A DNA stretch of 64,000 bases from Bacteroidales bacterium UBA6267 (GTDB lineage: Bacteria; Bacteroidota; Bacteroidia; Bacteroidales; UBA1556). A program made the position numbers and the translations under genes. The DNA lies in NCBI GenBank assembly GCA_002440745.1, contig DJVB01000062.1, forward strand, positions 1 to 64,000. The letters run 5' to 3'. Within the stretch, counting starts at the first letter, position 1; each line of letters begins with the position of its first letter. The notes beneath the pieces are model-generated. The model did not search any database. It saw nothing but the letters and a program-made list of their open reading frames with translations, and was not told the DNA's origin. This document shows, in pieces, positions 52,152-61,320 of the stretch.

Positions 52152-53504
52152 TTATTCCAATTTCTTATTCGCTTCCCTAACTTTCACCATAAAATCTTCC
52201 CATTTCTGCATTGCCTCCCTTCGCTCCTCCTCCGAAATAATTTCTTGATAGACGCTATTATCATATTCCAGCACTGTTCTGCCTGAATAACTACTGCCTT
52301 CCCGTTTAACCCAACCGATTATGCGTATAAAATATAGATTTGGCAACGTAAAGAGTGCAGATGGAGGAGTCTCTGAACCTTTAGTAGAAATTAATACGGA
52401 CTCTAATTTTGGGAATTGGTGAATGTTTTTATTCAAGTTTTCAAAATTATTCAAAGACTCTAAACTAAGATGTTCTAAGCTGTCTTTACATGCTAACTTA
52501 TTGAAATCCAATTTATCAAAACCATTAATATAAATGCTTTCTATTATAAGGTTTTTTAGATTTGGCAATTTATAAATAAACTCGGGAATATCATCACCAT
52601 AGAAATTGTTTAAGATAGCCAACGTTTCAAGTGATTTCAAATTGGCCAAATTGCTATCAAATTCTAATGATTCTGTGGTATATCTTGTGGAACCATAAGA
52701 GGATCTCCTCGCAATAAAAAGGCTTTTCAGATTGGTCAATGTAGAGATAACACCACCATAATATTTAATATCCGGATTACTACCCAGATAAAGCCGTTCT
52801 AATTTTTTCATATTGCCAATGATTTCCGGCACCTCAGCAAATCGGTTTCCCTCAAGGTTTAAAGAGGTAACATTCACACATTTCGCTAATTCTTTTGGTA
52901 AAAAAGTCAGATTTAGATTCGATAGGTCAATCTCCTTTTGCTGTGCTGGATTTTTCATAATCTTCAACAATTTCTGCGGCAAACTGTCCATCGGATACTT
53001 ACGCATGGTGTATGAAGGTTGGGGTAAATCCCCAAGAGAATTGAAGATAAAGGGAATTAAAACTTGTCCATCTTCAGGATTAATATAAGCCCATTTTTCA
53101 CCTAATTGGGCTGCTAAAAGCCCCCTTTCCACCTTATGAAGCCGATCGTACTTTGCAGGCAAAACTTCCTTGCCAATTTCTGATTCATCATTCCACGGAG
53201 AGGAAATCGTACCGTATTTTTTTCCTTTCATAAAAATGGCATACGAGCCATTCCAACCAACTAATCCTAAGCTATCGTAGCGCGGATAAATCAGCATTTT
53301 ATACGACAGTCCTTCAGAAGTCAATTGATACATCCCCCATTTATGCAAGTTAGCCTGACGAGCCAAAAACACTCCATCTTCATTTATTGAATCCCAAACA
53401 ATTAAGTCAGCGTTCAATTTTTTCAGGAGCTTCTGCTCATCCACATTTTGACTTTGGAGGAATAAGTATGGAAACAATAGTAATAAAAACAAAAAATTGC
53501 GCAT
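52152..53504 (-). CDS. secreted leucine-rich-repeat protein with WG-type N-terminal region
   Basis: A 450-residue exported protein. The signal peptide (RNFLFLLLLFPYLFLQS) ends near residue 19. Residues 40-170 contain WG-repeat-like units (HKWGMYQLT, GSYAIFMKGKKYGTIS, EKWAYINPEDGQVLIPF). From about 190 a leucine-rich repeat series runs to about 420 (LSNLNLTFLPKELAKCVNVT, LNLEGNRFAEVPEIIGNMKK, LERLYLGSNPD). Both modules are protein-protein interaction units. No T9SS tail or lipobox is visible, so it is probably periplasmic or released. The two-module combination in one chain is unusual. Partner and role are unknown. Confidence 0.8.
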   Translation of the reverse strand: MRNFLFLLLLFPYLFLQSQNVDEQKLLKKLNADLIVWDSINEDGVFLARQANLHKWGMYQLTSEGLSYKMLIYPRYDSLGLVGWNGSYAIFMKGKKYGTISSPWNDESEIGKEVLPAKYDRLHKVERGLLAAQLGEKWAYINPEDGQVLIPFIFNSLGDLPQPSYTMRKYPMDSLPQKLLKIMKNPAQQKEIDLSNLNLTFLPKELAKCVNVTSLNLEGNRFAEVPEIIGNMKKLERLYLGSNPDIKYYGGVISTLTNLKSLFIARRSSYGSTRYTTESLEFDSNLANLKSLETLAILNNFYGDDIPEFIYKLPNLKNLIIESIYINGFDKLDFNKLACKDSLEHLSLESLNNFENLNKNIHQFPKLESVLISTKGSETPPSALFTLPNLYFIRIIGWVKREGSSYSGRTVLEYDNSVYQEIISEEERREAMQKWEDFMVKVREANKKLE

Positions 53505-53562
53505 AGAAATATTATTTAAGCATTTGAATACGCAAATAAAAAAGAATCCGCAAAACCAAACA

Positions 53563-53580
53563 ATACCCTGAACAGGGTAT
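53563..53580 (-). terminator. 18-base near-perfect palindrome, probable terminator of the alpha/beta hydrolase gene
   Basis: ATACCCTG-AA-CAGGGTAT forms an 8-bp stem with a 2-base loop. Read on the minus strand it is followed by ATTGTTTGGTTTTG, a T-rich tail. It lies about 140 bases after the hydrolase stop and 59 bases before the LRR start codon, so an operator for the LRR gene is the alternative. Confidence 0.45.
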
Positions 53581-53722
53581 TTAGCTGATATTTATTTTAT
53601 TCCACAAGATTATTTGTATGTCCGTGTTGAAAACCAACGAAAGCCCTACTGAACTACCATCTTACGATGAAAGAAAAAGACGCAAACCTTTATCTCGCCC
53701 AATTACGATTATTCTCGATTAT

Positions 53723-54481
53723 TTATTTCATAAAAAAGTGAGATACTGCATCTATCACCTCTTTCGGATATTGGAGATGTGGAATATGGCCGCAGTTTTC
53801 AAGTCGCAATTCGGCGATAATGGATTGGGTTTTTTCCTTGATAATATCTAATTGGAGAAACGAACCGAACTGATCCTCATCCCCTTGAATAAGAATCATA
53901 GGACAACTAATCGAAGTTAAATAATCCACCATAGTCCAATTTTGACGCTCGGGATTAAGCCAGAAATTACTCCATAACCCCACAAGTTTTGACGCTCTTC
54001 CATGTTGATATTTGTCCAATTTCATAATAAACTCCGAACTCAGGGTCGCAGCACTTTCAAGAGCTTTCATGGTGTTTTTTTCAATTACTACATGAGGAGC
54101 TTCGATGGCCATAGCAAGCAATCCGGTTTGTGGCTTTGTTGCATGAAAAAGTGCAATCGTAGCTCCATCGCTATGCCCAAATAGATAATACTGACGGATA
54201 TTTAGTTTGGAAATCAACTCAGGTAGAACTTCCAAACCCTCCTGAAGCAAGTAATCATTAGGGATTCCGTCAGGCCAAAATGAGGAAAGCCCATAGCCCT
54301 CTCTTTCATACACAAGACCCTGTAAATCAAGTTTTTCACAAAGCAAAGCAGGAAAATCTTTCCACTGCGCAATGCTTCCGAGTCCTTCGTGCAGAAAGAT
54401 AATCACAGGTTTTCTTTCGGTATGATTTGTCCTGTTTATCCACTGATAATTCAGTTTCCGATGCCCAATAGTTATATTCAT
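53723..54481 (-). CDS. alpha/beta hydrolase
   Basis: A 252-residue alpha/beta-hydrolase fold protein without signal peptide. HEGLGSIAQWKDFPA is the oxyanion-hole region, LFGHSDGATIALFHA contains the nucleophile Ser in GHSDG, ILIQGDEDQFG holds the acid Asp, and NCGHIPHLQYP the catalytic His. The layout matches small-molecule esterases and C-C hydrolases. Substrate unknown. It is divergent from tyrS, with a perfect -10 box in between. Confidence 0.88.
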   Translation of the reverse strand: MNITIGHRKLNYQWINRTNHTERKPVIIFLHEGLGSIAQWKDFPALLCEKLDLQGLVYEREGYGLSSFWPDGIPNDYLLQEGLEVLPELISKLNIRQYYLFGHSDGATIALFHATKPQTGLLAMAIEAPHVVIEKNTMKALESAATLSSEFIMKLDKYQHGRASKLVGLWSNFWLNPERQNWTMVDYLTSISCPMILIQGDEDQFGSFLQLDIIKEKTQSIIAELRLENCGHIPHLQYPKEVIDAVSHFFMK

Positions 54482-54503
54482 TTTGTAGTGATTTTAGAAG
54501 CTG

Positions 54504-54511
54504 CAAATATA
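54504..54511 (-). promoter_or_regulatory. alpha/beta hydrolase -10 box
   Basis: TATATTTG on the minus strand, 22 bases before the ATG at 54481; exact consensus match. Confidence 0.5.
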
Positions 54512-54566
54512 TAGTTTTATACATATTTGCCGAATAAATCCTCAAAAAAGGTCAGAGATTATTTGA

Positions 54567-54574
54567 TATTTTTG
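54567..54574 (+). promoter_or_regulatory. tyrS -10 box
   Basis: TATTTTTG, an exact consensus match, with a start expected near 54581 and the ATG at 54601. It is back to back with the hydrolase promoter, as normal for divergent genes. Confidence 0.55.
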
Positions 54575-54600
54575 CCGGCATTAAATGTAAAACTTAGCAG

Positions 54601-55893
54601 ATGAAGAATTTTGTGGAAGAATTGCGCTGGAGAGGGATGATACATGATGTAATGCCCGGCACTGAAGAAATGCTTAAAGAAGGTATGGCTGCTGCTTATG
54701 TTGGCATCGACCCCACTGCCGATTCGCTTCATATTGGCCATTTGGTTGGAGTGATGATGCTCAAACATTTTCAAAATGCGGGTCATCAACCCATTGCCTT
54801 AGTTGGAGGAGCTACAGGGATGATTGGCGATCCATCAGGAAAAAGTCAGGAACGTAACCTATTAGATGAGACCACATTACGCCAAAACCAAGACGCACTG
54901 AAAGCTCAACTTCAACTTTTTCTTGATTTCCATTCCGATATACCCAATAAGGCACTTTTAGTGAATAATTATGACTGGATGAAGGAATTTTCGTTTCTTG
55001 AATTTATCAGAGACATAGGAAAACATATCACCGTAAACTATATGATGGCCAAAGATTCTGTGAAAAAGCGAATTGGCGAAGAGAGTAAAACTGGCATGTC
55101 GTTCACTGAGTTTTCTTATCAGTTAGTTCAAGGGTACGACTTTTTACATCTTTACAAAGAATATAACTGCAAATTGCAAATGGGCGGCAGTGATCAATGG
55201 GGAAATATCACCACAGGGACTGAATTGATTCGCAGGAAACTTTCGGGGGAAGCTTTTGCTCTAACCTGCCCTTTAATCACAAAAGCTGACGGTGGAAAAT
55301 TCGGAAAAACCGAATCCGGCAATGTGTGGCTCGACCCCAAAAGAACTTCACCTTACAAGTTTTATCAGTTTTGGCTCAACACTTCGGACGAAGATGCAGA
55401 AAAATATATCAAAATATTCACCATGTTGAATCAAGAGGAAGTGACTTTGCTTACCGCTCAGCATCAAGCCGAACCGCATCTACGAATTTTGCAGAAACGT
55501 CTGGCAGAAGAAGTTACGACTATGGTGCATGGAGAAAAAGCATTGGAGGCTGCCATAGATGCCTCGGCGATACTTTTTGGTAAAGGCACGACCGATCAAC
55601 TCAAAAACTTGGATGAAGAAACTTTCTTGGATATTTTTGATGGAGTTCCACAATCGGAAATCAGCTTAGAAAGCTTGAATGATCCACTATTAAAGATTCT
55701 ATCCGAATATACCGGCGTTTTCAAATCGAACGGAGAAGCACGAAGAATGATTAAAGAGGGAGCTGTTTCTGTGAATAAGAATAAAATTGGTGAAGAATAC
55801 CAATTCAGCAAAGAGGATTTGATTCAGAATAAGTTTATCTTGGTTCAAAAAGGCAAGAAAAACTATTTTATCATTAGAATTAATTCTTTTTAA
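54601..55893 (+). CDS. tyrS: tyrosyl-tRNA synthetase
   Basis: Class I synthetase that charges tRNA-Tyr. The 430-residue length is normal for the bacterial TyrS type. HIGH is at 44-47 (DSLHIGHLVG), followed by GGATGMIGDPSGKSQERN, YQLVQGYDFLHLY, MGGSDQWGNITTG and the KMSKS counterpart KFGKT near 231. The C-terminal 80 residues form the S4-like RNA-binding domain (SNGEARRMIKEGAVSVNKNKI). It stops 14 bases inside the end of the convergent membrane protein gene, so the two 3' ends overlap. Confidence 0.97.
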   Translation: MKNFVEELRWRGMIHDVMPGTEEMLKEGMAAAYVGIDPTADSLHIGHLVGVMMLKHFQNAGHQPIALVGGATGMIGDPSGKSQERNLLDETTLRQNQDALKAQLQLFLDFHSDIPNKALLVNNYDWMKEFSFLEFIRDIGKHITVNYMMAKDSVKKRIGEESKTGMSFTEFSYQLVQGYDFLHLYKEYNCKLQMGGSDQWGNITTGTELIRRKLSGEAFALTCPLITKADGGKFGKTESGNVWLDPKRTSPYKFYQFWLNTSDEDAEKYIKIFTMLNQEEVTLLTAQHQAEPHLRILQKRLAEEVTTMVHGEKALEAAIDASAILFGKGTTDQLKNLDEETFLDIFDGVPQSEISLESLNDPLLKILSEYTGVFKSNGEARRMIKEGAVSVNKNKIGEEYQFSKEDLIQNKFILVQKGKKNYFIIRINSF

Positions 55894-56386
55894 ATACTAA
55901 AGTTTGAGGCTTTCCAAGAAAAAGGCCTTCAAGCAACTGATTAAATATCAATATAGTATCAATGCTTTTTTTCTGACCTAAATAACTAAAAAGGTACATT
56001 CCTGCCGCAACAAGGAGCATAGGAATTAAGCCATAGAGAATGGAAGCATCGTGACCCAAACTAACTTGAGTAAGGCCATAGATGCTCACGAATAGAATTA
56101 CAACAGCAAGAAAGGAATAAACAAAGGCAAAAGGAAGCCAAATTTTTCCGGAAGGGCCAATGCTACAACGGATTATAACTCCGTGTTCCACTTCTTCGAA
56201 GGTAATGGCCAAGTATGGAGTCCATAGTTTTCGGTCTTTTTCAGGAATAAAAACATGCAGGTAATATGGAGTAGATTCGGTTACCAATTCAGGGAATTTC
56301 TTTCGCAAACCTTCCAAAATAATATCATTTGCTTCATCGGCATAGATATTTTCCAACTCAATTCTATATTTTGGACGTAATTTCAT
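55880..56386 (-). CDS. small membrane protein, function unknown
   Basis: A 168-residue protein I do not recognise. The first 85 residues are hydrophilic (MKLRPKYRIELENIYADEAN) and contain a region with HVFIPEKDRKLWTPYLAITFEEVEHG. Two transmembrane helices follow (about 85-110, PFAFVYSFLAVVILFVSIYG, and about 118-136, ILYGLIPMLLVAAGMYLFS). The C-terminal 30 residues are soluble. It overlaps the tyrS 3' end by 14 bases in the convergent direction. Both termini probably face the cytoplasm. Confidence 0.65.
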   Translation of the reverse strand: MKLRPKYRIELENIYADEANDIILEGLRKKFPELVTESTPYYLHVFIPEKDRKLWTPYLAITFEEVEHGVIIRCSIGPSGKIWLPFAFVYSFLAVVILFVSIYGLTQVSLGHDASILYGLIPMLLVAAGMYLFSYLGQKKSIDTILIFNQLLEGLFLGKPQTLVFKKN

Positions 56387-56446
56387 ATCAACTAAAAAAC
56401 CTGTCCAAAAGACTAAAATGGATTAATCTTTTGGACAGAGAATTAA

Positions 56447-56935
56447 TTATTTACCACATTTAGCATCGCCATGTTCTTGGTGCATAGAAGCAGCAAAACT
56501 GTCCCATTCAGCTTTATCAATACCTTGATTTGCATCAGCATCAATTTTTGCAAACATTGCTTCGTGACCTGCAACAAATTCCTCAAGACTCAATTTATCA
56601 TCGCCATCGGTATTAAATTTATCGAACATCATACATTCATTGGAGCAAACATCGCCACTTTCATTTTTATCCTTGGCTTTATAATCCGCCTCAGCATGAC
56701 TTTTGAATTCGTCTAAAGAAATCGTTCCATCCGAATTAGCATCCATTGCCGCAAAGTAGTCGGTCACTTTTGCTTCTTTCTCATCGGAGTCGCCACAATC
56801 GCCGCCACATTTACCTTGACCACATTTTGCTTCACTTTTAGCAGCTTCCTCGGCTTTGGCCGAATCGGTTGATTGATTGCATGAAACCATTACTACAGAG
56901 CCTGCAACCAACATAGAAAAAATCAGTTTTTTCAT
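56447..56935 (-). CDS. EF-hand lipoprotein with cysteine-glycine cluster
   Basis: A 162-residue lipoprotein (lipobox MVSC, Cys19). Residues 35-50 hold a Cys/Gly-rich cluster (AKCGQGKCGGDCGDSDEKE), then come EF-hand loops: DANSDGTISLDEF (about 69-81), DKNESGDVCSNECMMFDKFN with the next loop DTDGDDKLSLEEF-type residues NTDGDDKLSLEEF, and DADANQGIDKAEW near the end. Two loops are complete calcium sites; DKNESGDVCSNE is partly degenerate and carries two Cys. The chain ends in GDAKCGK. It is probably a metal-binding protein at the periplasmic face of a membrane. The gene is monocistronic. Confidence 0.82.
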   Translation of the reverse strand: MKKLIFSMLVAGSVVMVSCNQSTDSAKAEEAAKSEAKCGQGKCGGDCGDSDEKEAKVTDYFAAMDANSDGTISLDEFKSHAEADYKAKDKNESGDVCSNECMMFDKFNTDGDDKLSLEEFVAGHEAMFAKIDADANQGIDKAEWDSFAASMHQEHGDAKCGK

Positions 56936-57127
56936 AAAATTTTGTTATTGATTATTAATGAATTATTTAATGAAAACGTTCAAATCCCATAAAACAAATT
57001 ATCTCAGTTTTCATCGGCGAAAATACATACCTTTCTTAAAACATATATAGATGCCTGATATATGTCATAAAAGTTGATACGGAAAATACATGTGGTTTTT
57101 GCTGATTAGTTAGGGTCGGGGTCCACA

Positions 57128-59758
57128 TTATTTCTTTTTCAACAAATCCTTGATTTCATTCAATTTCATCAATGCTTCTACAGGAGTTAGGGTATTGATA
57201 TCTGTGTTCAGAATATCGTCTTTTATTTGCTCTAAAAGAGGGTCGTTAAGTTGAATAAAACTCAACTGATAGCTATCGTCAACCGCCTTATTTTCAGAAG
57301 CTTTCTTAACCGTATCGGACAAGTTTTGTCCTGAATGAGTCGATTCCAATTTTTTAAGCATCACTTCCGAAGTCTTCAAAATTTTTGAAGGCATTCCGGC
57401 CATTCGAGCCACATGAATACCGAAAGAGTGTTCCGAGCCTCCTTCGGTTAGTTTTCGTAAAAAAATCACTTTATTATTGATTTCTTTAACCGAAATATGA
57501 AAGTTTTTGATACGGCTAAAAGAAGCCGCCATTTCGTTAAGCTCGTGATAATGTGTAGCAAAAAGCACTTTTGCGCGAGCAGTGGGATGCGAATGCAAAA
57601 AATCGACAATAGCCCATGCGATGCTGATGCCATCATAAGTGCTTGTACCTCTGCCAATTTCGTCTAAGATAATCAAACTACGACCAGATAGATTATTCAA
57701 AATGCTGGCAGTTTCGTTCATTTCGACCATAAAAGTGGACTCACCAGAAGAGATATTATCGGAGGCCCCAACACGGGTAAAGATTTTATCGGTAAGGCCA
57801 AGTTTTGCGGACTTTGCCGGAACAAAGCAACCAATTTGAGCCATAAGCACTATCAAAGCCGTTTGACGAAGCAAGGCTGATTTTCCGCTCATATTCGGGC
57901 CGGTAAGAATTATAATCTGCTGTTTGTCTGTATCTAAGAAAATATTATTGGCAATATAAGGTTCGTCGGCAGGCATTTGCTTTTCGATGACCGGATGACG
58001 ACCATCCTTGATTTCAAGCACAAAACTTTCGTTGATTACGGGTTTGATATAGTTGTTTTTTAAAGCTACATCAGCAAAGGACGTGAGCACATCAAGCTGA
58101 GCAATCATCAGCGAATTGAGTTGAACAGGGTCAATAAAATCGGCGGCTGTTTTCACCAAATCATCATAAAGTCGAGATTCAAGTGTGAGAATTTTTTCCT
58201 CAGCACCCAGAATTTTCGTTTCATATTCTTTAAGCTCTTCGGTAATATAACGTTCATAATTGGTGAGCGTTTGTTTTCTCATCCACGAATCAGGAACTTT
58301 ATTCGTATGAGTTCTTGTAACTTCAAGATAGTAGCCAAAGACATTATTATAGCCAATTTTCAATGAAGGAATTCCGGTTGCTTCAATTTCCCTTTTTACA
58401 ATTTCTTTTAAATAATCCTTGCCATTAAACATAAGTTGCCGAAGTTCGTCAAGTTCTGCTGAAATTCCGGAAGCAATCACACCACCTTTGTTCAAAAGCA
58501 CCGGCGGATGTTCTTCCAAAGTTTTGTCAATTTCTTCAACCAAACTATGACAAGGATTTAGTTTAGCAGCAACCACTTCAAGGGGTTTGATTCCGGAGCT
58601 ACGGCAAATATCCATCATCATCGGAATTTTTCGCAATGCTCGGCTAATTTGCTGCAATTCACGAGGATTAGCACGTCCGATGGAGACTTTTCCGATTAAT
58701 CGTTCAAGGTCGCCAATAGATTTCAACTGATCGCGCAAATGATGAAGAACCTCAGAATTTTTTGTAAAAAAATCCACAGCATCCAATCTGTCATCTATTC
58801 GCTTTTTATCTTTGAGGGGCAGTACCAACCAACGCTTAAGAAGGCGACTCCCCATCGGCGTACCGGTTTGGTCGAGAATCTGGAGCAGCGGAACGGAACC
58901 CGGTGCATTGGGCAACATCAATTCTAAATTGCGTATGGTGAACTGGTCGAGCCAAACATAGTTATCCTCTTCAATTCTGCTTATCTTATTGATATGTGCG
59001 GTTTTATGATGCTGAGTTTCTTTCAAATAATGCAAAATAGCTCCCGCAGCAATAACGCCGAGCTGAAGCTCATCAACACCAAACCCTTTCAAGCTCTTGG
59101 TTTGAAAATGTCGGGTTAAAGACTCGTAAGAATAGTCGATGGTGAAAACCCAATCATCGAAGGTGGAAAGGAAAAAGTTTTTTCCAAAATACTTTACAAA
59201 ATTTTCTTTTTTATCCCTTTGAACTACAACTTCTCTGGGACTTAAAGACGTCAGAAGTTTTTCGATATAATCGACACTTCCCTGAGCTGTGAGAAACTCA
59301 CCGGTAGAAATATCGAGGAAAGCAACGCCCCCTAATTTCCCGTCGAGATGGACAGAGGCCAAGAAATTGTTCTCTTTGTTTTCTAAGACTTTATCGTTGT
59401 AGGCAAGTCCGGGAGTTACCAATTCGGTGACGCCGCGCTTGACAATAGTTTTGGTGAGTTTAGGGTCTTCAAGTTGATCACACACCGCCACTTTTTCACC
59501 GGCTCGAACTAATTTTGGCAGATAAGTATCGAGGGAATGATGTGGAAAACCGGCAAGCTCCACATGTGAAGCTGAACCATTAGCACGGCGAGTAAGAACT
59601 ATTCCCAGAATTTTGGAAGCTTTAATAGCATCTTCGCCAAAAGTTTCGTAAAAATCTCCAACTCTAAACAGCAAGAGAGCAGTAGGATGTTTAGCCTTAA
59701 TGGCGTTGTACTGCTTCATCAGCGGGGTTTCGTTGGATTTATTTGTTGCTTTTCCCAT
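57128..59758 (-). CDS. mutS: DNA mismatch repair protein MutS
   Basis: The 876-residue mismatch sensor. Domain I begins with TPLMKQYNAIKAKHPTALLLFRVGDFYETFGEDA, containing the mismatch-wedging Phe-x-Glu (FYETF). The Walker A motif GPNMSGKSALLRQ is near 620, and Walker B IILDEIGRGTSTYDG near 701 is followed by ATHYHEL. The connector, core and clamp domains fill the middle. Length is typical. No mutL lies next to it. The promoter is visible just upstream on the minus strand. Confidence 0.97.
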   Translation of the reverse strand: MGKATNKSNETPLMKQYNAIKAKHPTALLLFRVGDFYETFGEDAIKASKILGIVLTRRANGSASHVELAGFPHHSLDTYLPKLVRAGEKVAVCDQLEDPKLTKTIVKRGVTELVTPGLAYNDKVLENKENNFLASVHLDGKLGGVAFLDISTGEFLTAQGSVDYIEKLLTSLSPREVVVQRDKKENFVKYFGKNFFLSTFDDWVFTIDYSYESLTRHFQTKSLKGFGVDELQLGVIAAGAILHYLKETQHHKTAHINKISRIEEDNYVWLDQFTIRNLELMLPNAPGSVPLLQILDQTGTPMGSRLLKRWLVLPLKDKKRIDDRLDAVDFFTKNSEVLHHLRDQLKSIGDLERLIGKVSIGRANPRELQQISRALRKIPMMMDICRSSGIKPLEVVAAKLNPCHSLVEEIDKTLEEHPPVLLNKGGVIASGISAELDELRQLMFNGKDYLKEIVKREIEATGIPSLKIGYNNVFGYYLEVTRTHTNKVPDSWMRKQTLTNYERYITEELKEYETKILGAEEKILTLESRLYDDLVKTAADFIDPVQLNSLMIAQLDVLTSFADVALKNNYIKPVINESFVLEIKDGRHPVIEKQMPADEPYIANNIFLDTDKQQIIILTGPNMSGKSALLRQTALIVLMAQIGCFVPAKSAKLGLTDKIFTRVGASDNISSGESTFMVEMNETASILNNLSGRSLIILDEIGRGTSTYDGISIAWAIVDFLHSHPTARAKVLFATHYHELNEMAASFSRIKNFHISVKEINNKVIFLRKLTEGGSEHSFGIHVARMAGMPSKILKTSEVMLKKLESTHSGQNLSDTVKKASENKAVDDSYQLSFIQLNDPLLEQIKDDILNTDINTLTPVEALMKLNEIKDLLKKK

Positions 59759-59777
59759 AAAACTATTTTCAAACTTT

Positions 59778-59785
59778 CAAAAGTA
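59778..59785 (-). promoter_or_regulatory. mutS -10 box
   Basis: TACTTTTG on the minus strand, 20 bases before the mutS ATG; exact TAnnTTTG match. The rest of the 270-base spacer to 60030 is AT-rich with no other clear element. Confidence 0.5.
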
Positions 59786-60030
59786 CAGATAACCCTTAAA
59801 ACTAAAAAAGCGATTTTTAATATTTTGTCAACAAGTTGAATTCTATAAAAAAAAGAGCAAATTTTGACTAAGGATGGAACTTTAATATTACTTTTACAAC
59901 TGCATCAAAATAGTTTTCGCAAAATAAAAACCATAACTTACTAATATATAATTAATTACGAAAGAAATAATATTTAAACTTTAAGCAACCTTTTTGCCCC
60001 CAAAATTGTCTGTGAATTTCCGGTTTAAGC

Positions 60031-61200
60031 ATGGGCAGCATTAAATCGTTAACCAATCATTTCATCATCATGGGCAAAGTACACACAAGTTCAAAACCAT
60101 CTTCAAAGACTGCAAGCTCAAGAATTTGGCAAATCTCGCGGTATATTGGTATTTTTTTAGTTGGGGTATTGTTTACCTATTTGATTATCAATCCGGAGAA
60201 CGGCAATGCAAAAAGCAAAAGAAATAAAACGAAGAAAACCATTTATCAAACTACCACCCAAGCCGCCGAGCCTCAAGGAAAAGGAGATAAACCCTTTTTA
60301 AACCCTCTTATTGACAATGAAATCTATCATCTTATGAATAGAAGCTATATTAGTCGGATTGAGGAGCGTGTAAACGATTTTATCAAGAGTGAATCGATGC
60401 GGCAAAAGATACAGATAGCTGTATATTTCAGAGACTTAAATACCGATAGATTTTTTGTGATTGGGGACGAGATTAAATTTGGTCCGGCAAGTTTGATGAA
60501 GGTGCCAACGATAATTGCAGCTTTCAAAAAAGAGGAAGAGAACCCCGGATTTTTGACGCAAAAAAGCGTTTATAAAGGATCAAGGGAAAAAGAATTTCTG
60601 AAAAAAGAAGAAGTAGTTGGAGAGTCAGCTACAGCTTTAGTGTCTGGAAATGAATACTCTGCCATTGAGTTAATCGAAAAAATGATTACCCAGTCCGACA
60701 ACGAAGCCACCATCATGCTTTTGGACTTAATAAGTCTTGAATATATCGAAAAAGTAGAGCGCGATTTAGGTTTTTTTAAAATTGAAAATGCTCAACGCAA
60801 TGATGAAATAATGACTATCAAAAAGTATAGTAGTTTTTTCAGAACGCTTTACAATGCCTCCTATCTCACAAAAGAACATTCCAATATGGCTTTGGAGTTT
60901 TTGTCGAAATCCGATTATCGACTTGGCTTAAAACGGCTATTGCCACCTAATGTGGTAATGAGCCATAAGTTCGGCAGTTACTATCATTTCGATCAGAAGA
61001 ATCAAGTTGATAATCAGCAACTTCACCATTTTGGGTTAGTTTATTTTCCAAACAAACCTTATATCTTGGGTGTAATGACAAAATCTGCCAATCAGAAAAT
61101 TGGTGAAGAACTCATTGCACAGATTTCAGCCATCACCTATAATGAAGTGGAAAAAATTGTTCGCTCCAGACAATCTGCAGTAAGTCTTGATATTGAATAA
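60031..61200 (+). CDS. membrane-anchored serine hydrolase (class A beta-lactamase-like fold)
   Basis: A 389-residue protein with one transmembrane helix (about 42-60, YIGIFLVGVLFTYLIIN), then a basic linker and a penicillin-binding-type serine hydrolase domain. The SxxK pair is Ser154/Lys157 in GPASLMKVPTII; TQSDNEATIMLL is the SDN motif; KFGSYYHF is the third, KTG-like motif. The Glu of the beta-lactamase omega loop is not evident, so true beta-lactamase activity is doubtful. ATG codons at 60031 and 60070 are both possible starts. The catalytic domain should lie in the periplasm. Substrate unknown, perhaps peptidoglycan or a peptide. Confidence 0.75.
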   Translation: MGSIKSLTNHFIIMGKVHTSSKPSSKTASSRIWQISRYIGIFLVGVLFTYLIINPENGNAKSKRNKTKKTIYQTTTQAAEPQGKGDKPFLNPLIDNEIYHLMNRSYISRIEERVNDFIKSESMRQKIQIAVYFRDLNTDRFFVIGDEIKFGPASLMKVPTIIAAFKKEEENPGFLTQKSVYKGSREKEFLKKEEVVGESATALVSGNEYSAIELIEKMITQSDNEATIMLLDLISLEYIEKVERDLGFFKIENAQRNDEIMTIKKYSSFFRTLYNASYLTKEHSNMALEFLSKSDYRLGLKRLLPPNVVMSHKFGSYYHFDQKNQVDNQQLHHFGLVYFPNKPYILGVMTKSANQKIGEELIAQISAITYNEVEKIVRSRQSAVSLDIE

Positions 61201-61288
61201 GTTTGATGTCAAGAATTAAAGATGGCGGCTCTATAAAGTTGGTAAATAATTCACAAAAACTTCAACCGTAACCCACCAGAAAAAGGCT

Positions 61289-61296
61289 TATTTTTG
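61289..61296 (+). promoter_or_regulatory. dihydroorotase -10 box
   Basis: TATTTTTG, exact consensus match, 25 bases before ATG 61321. This placement argues against translation starting at the upstream in-frame codon at 61294. Confidence 0.5.
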
Positions 61297-61320
61297 CTGC
61301 ACTTTCAAAACTATTTGATT

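Noticed and set aside
53618..53851. 77-codon plus-strand frame
   Set aside because: Its second half is antisense to the alpha/beta hydrolase C-terminus and no promoter precedes it.
60031..61200. Beta-lactamase resistance gene
   Set aside because: SxxK and SDN are present, but the omega-loop Glu is not evident and the third motif is KFG; the protein is membrane-anchored. Serine hydrolase is the safer call.
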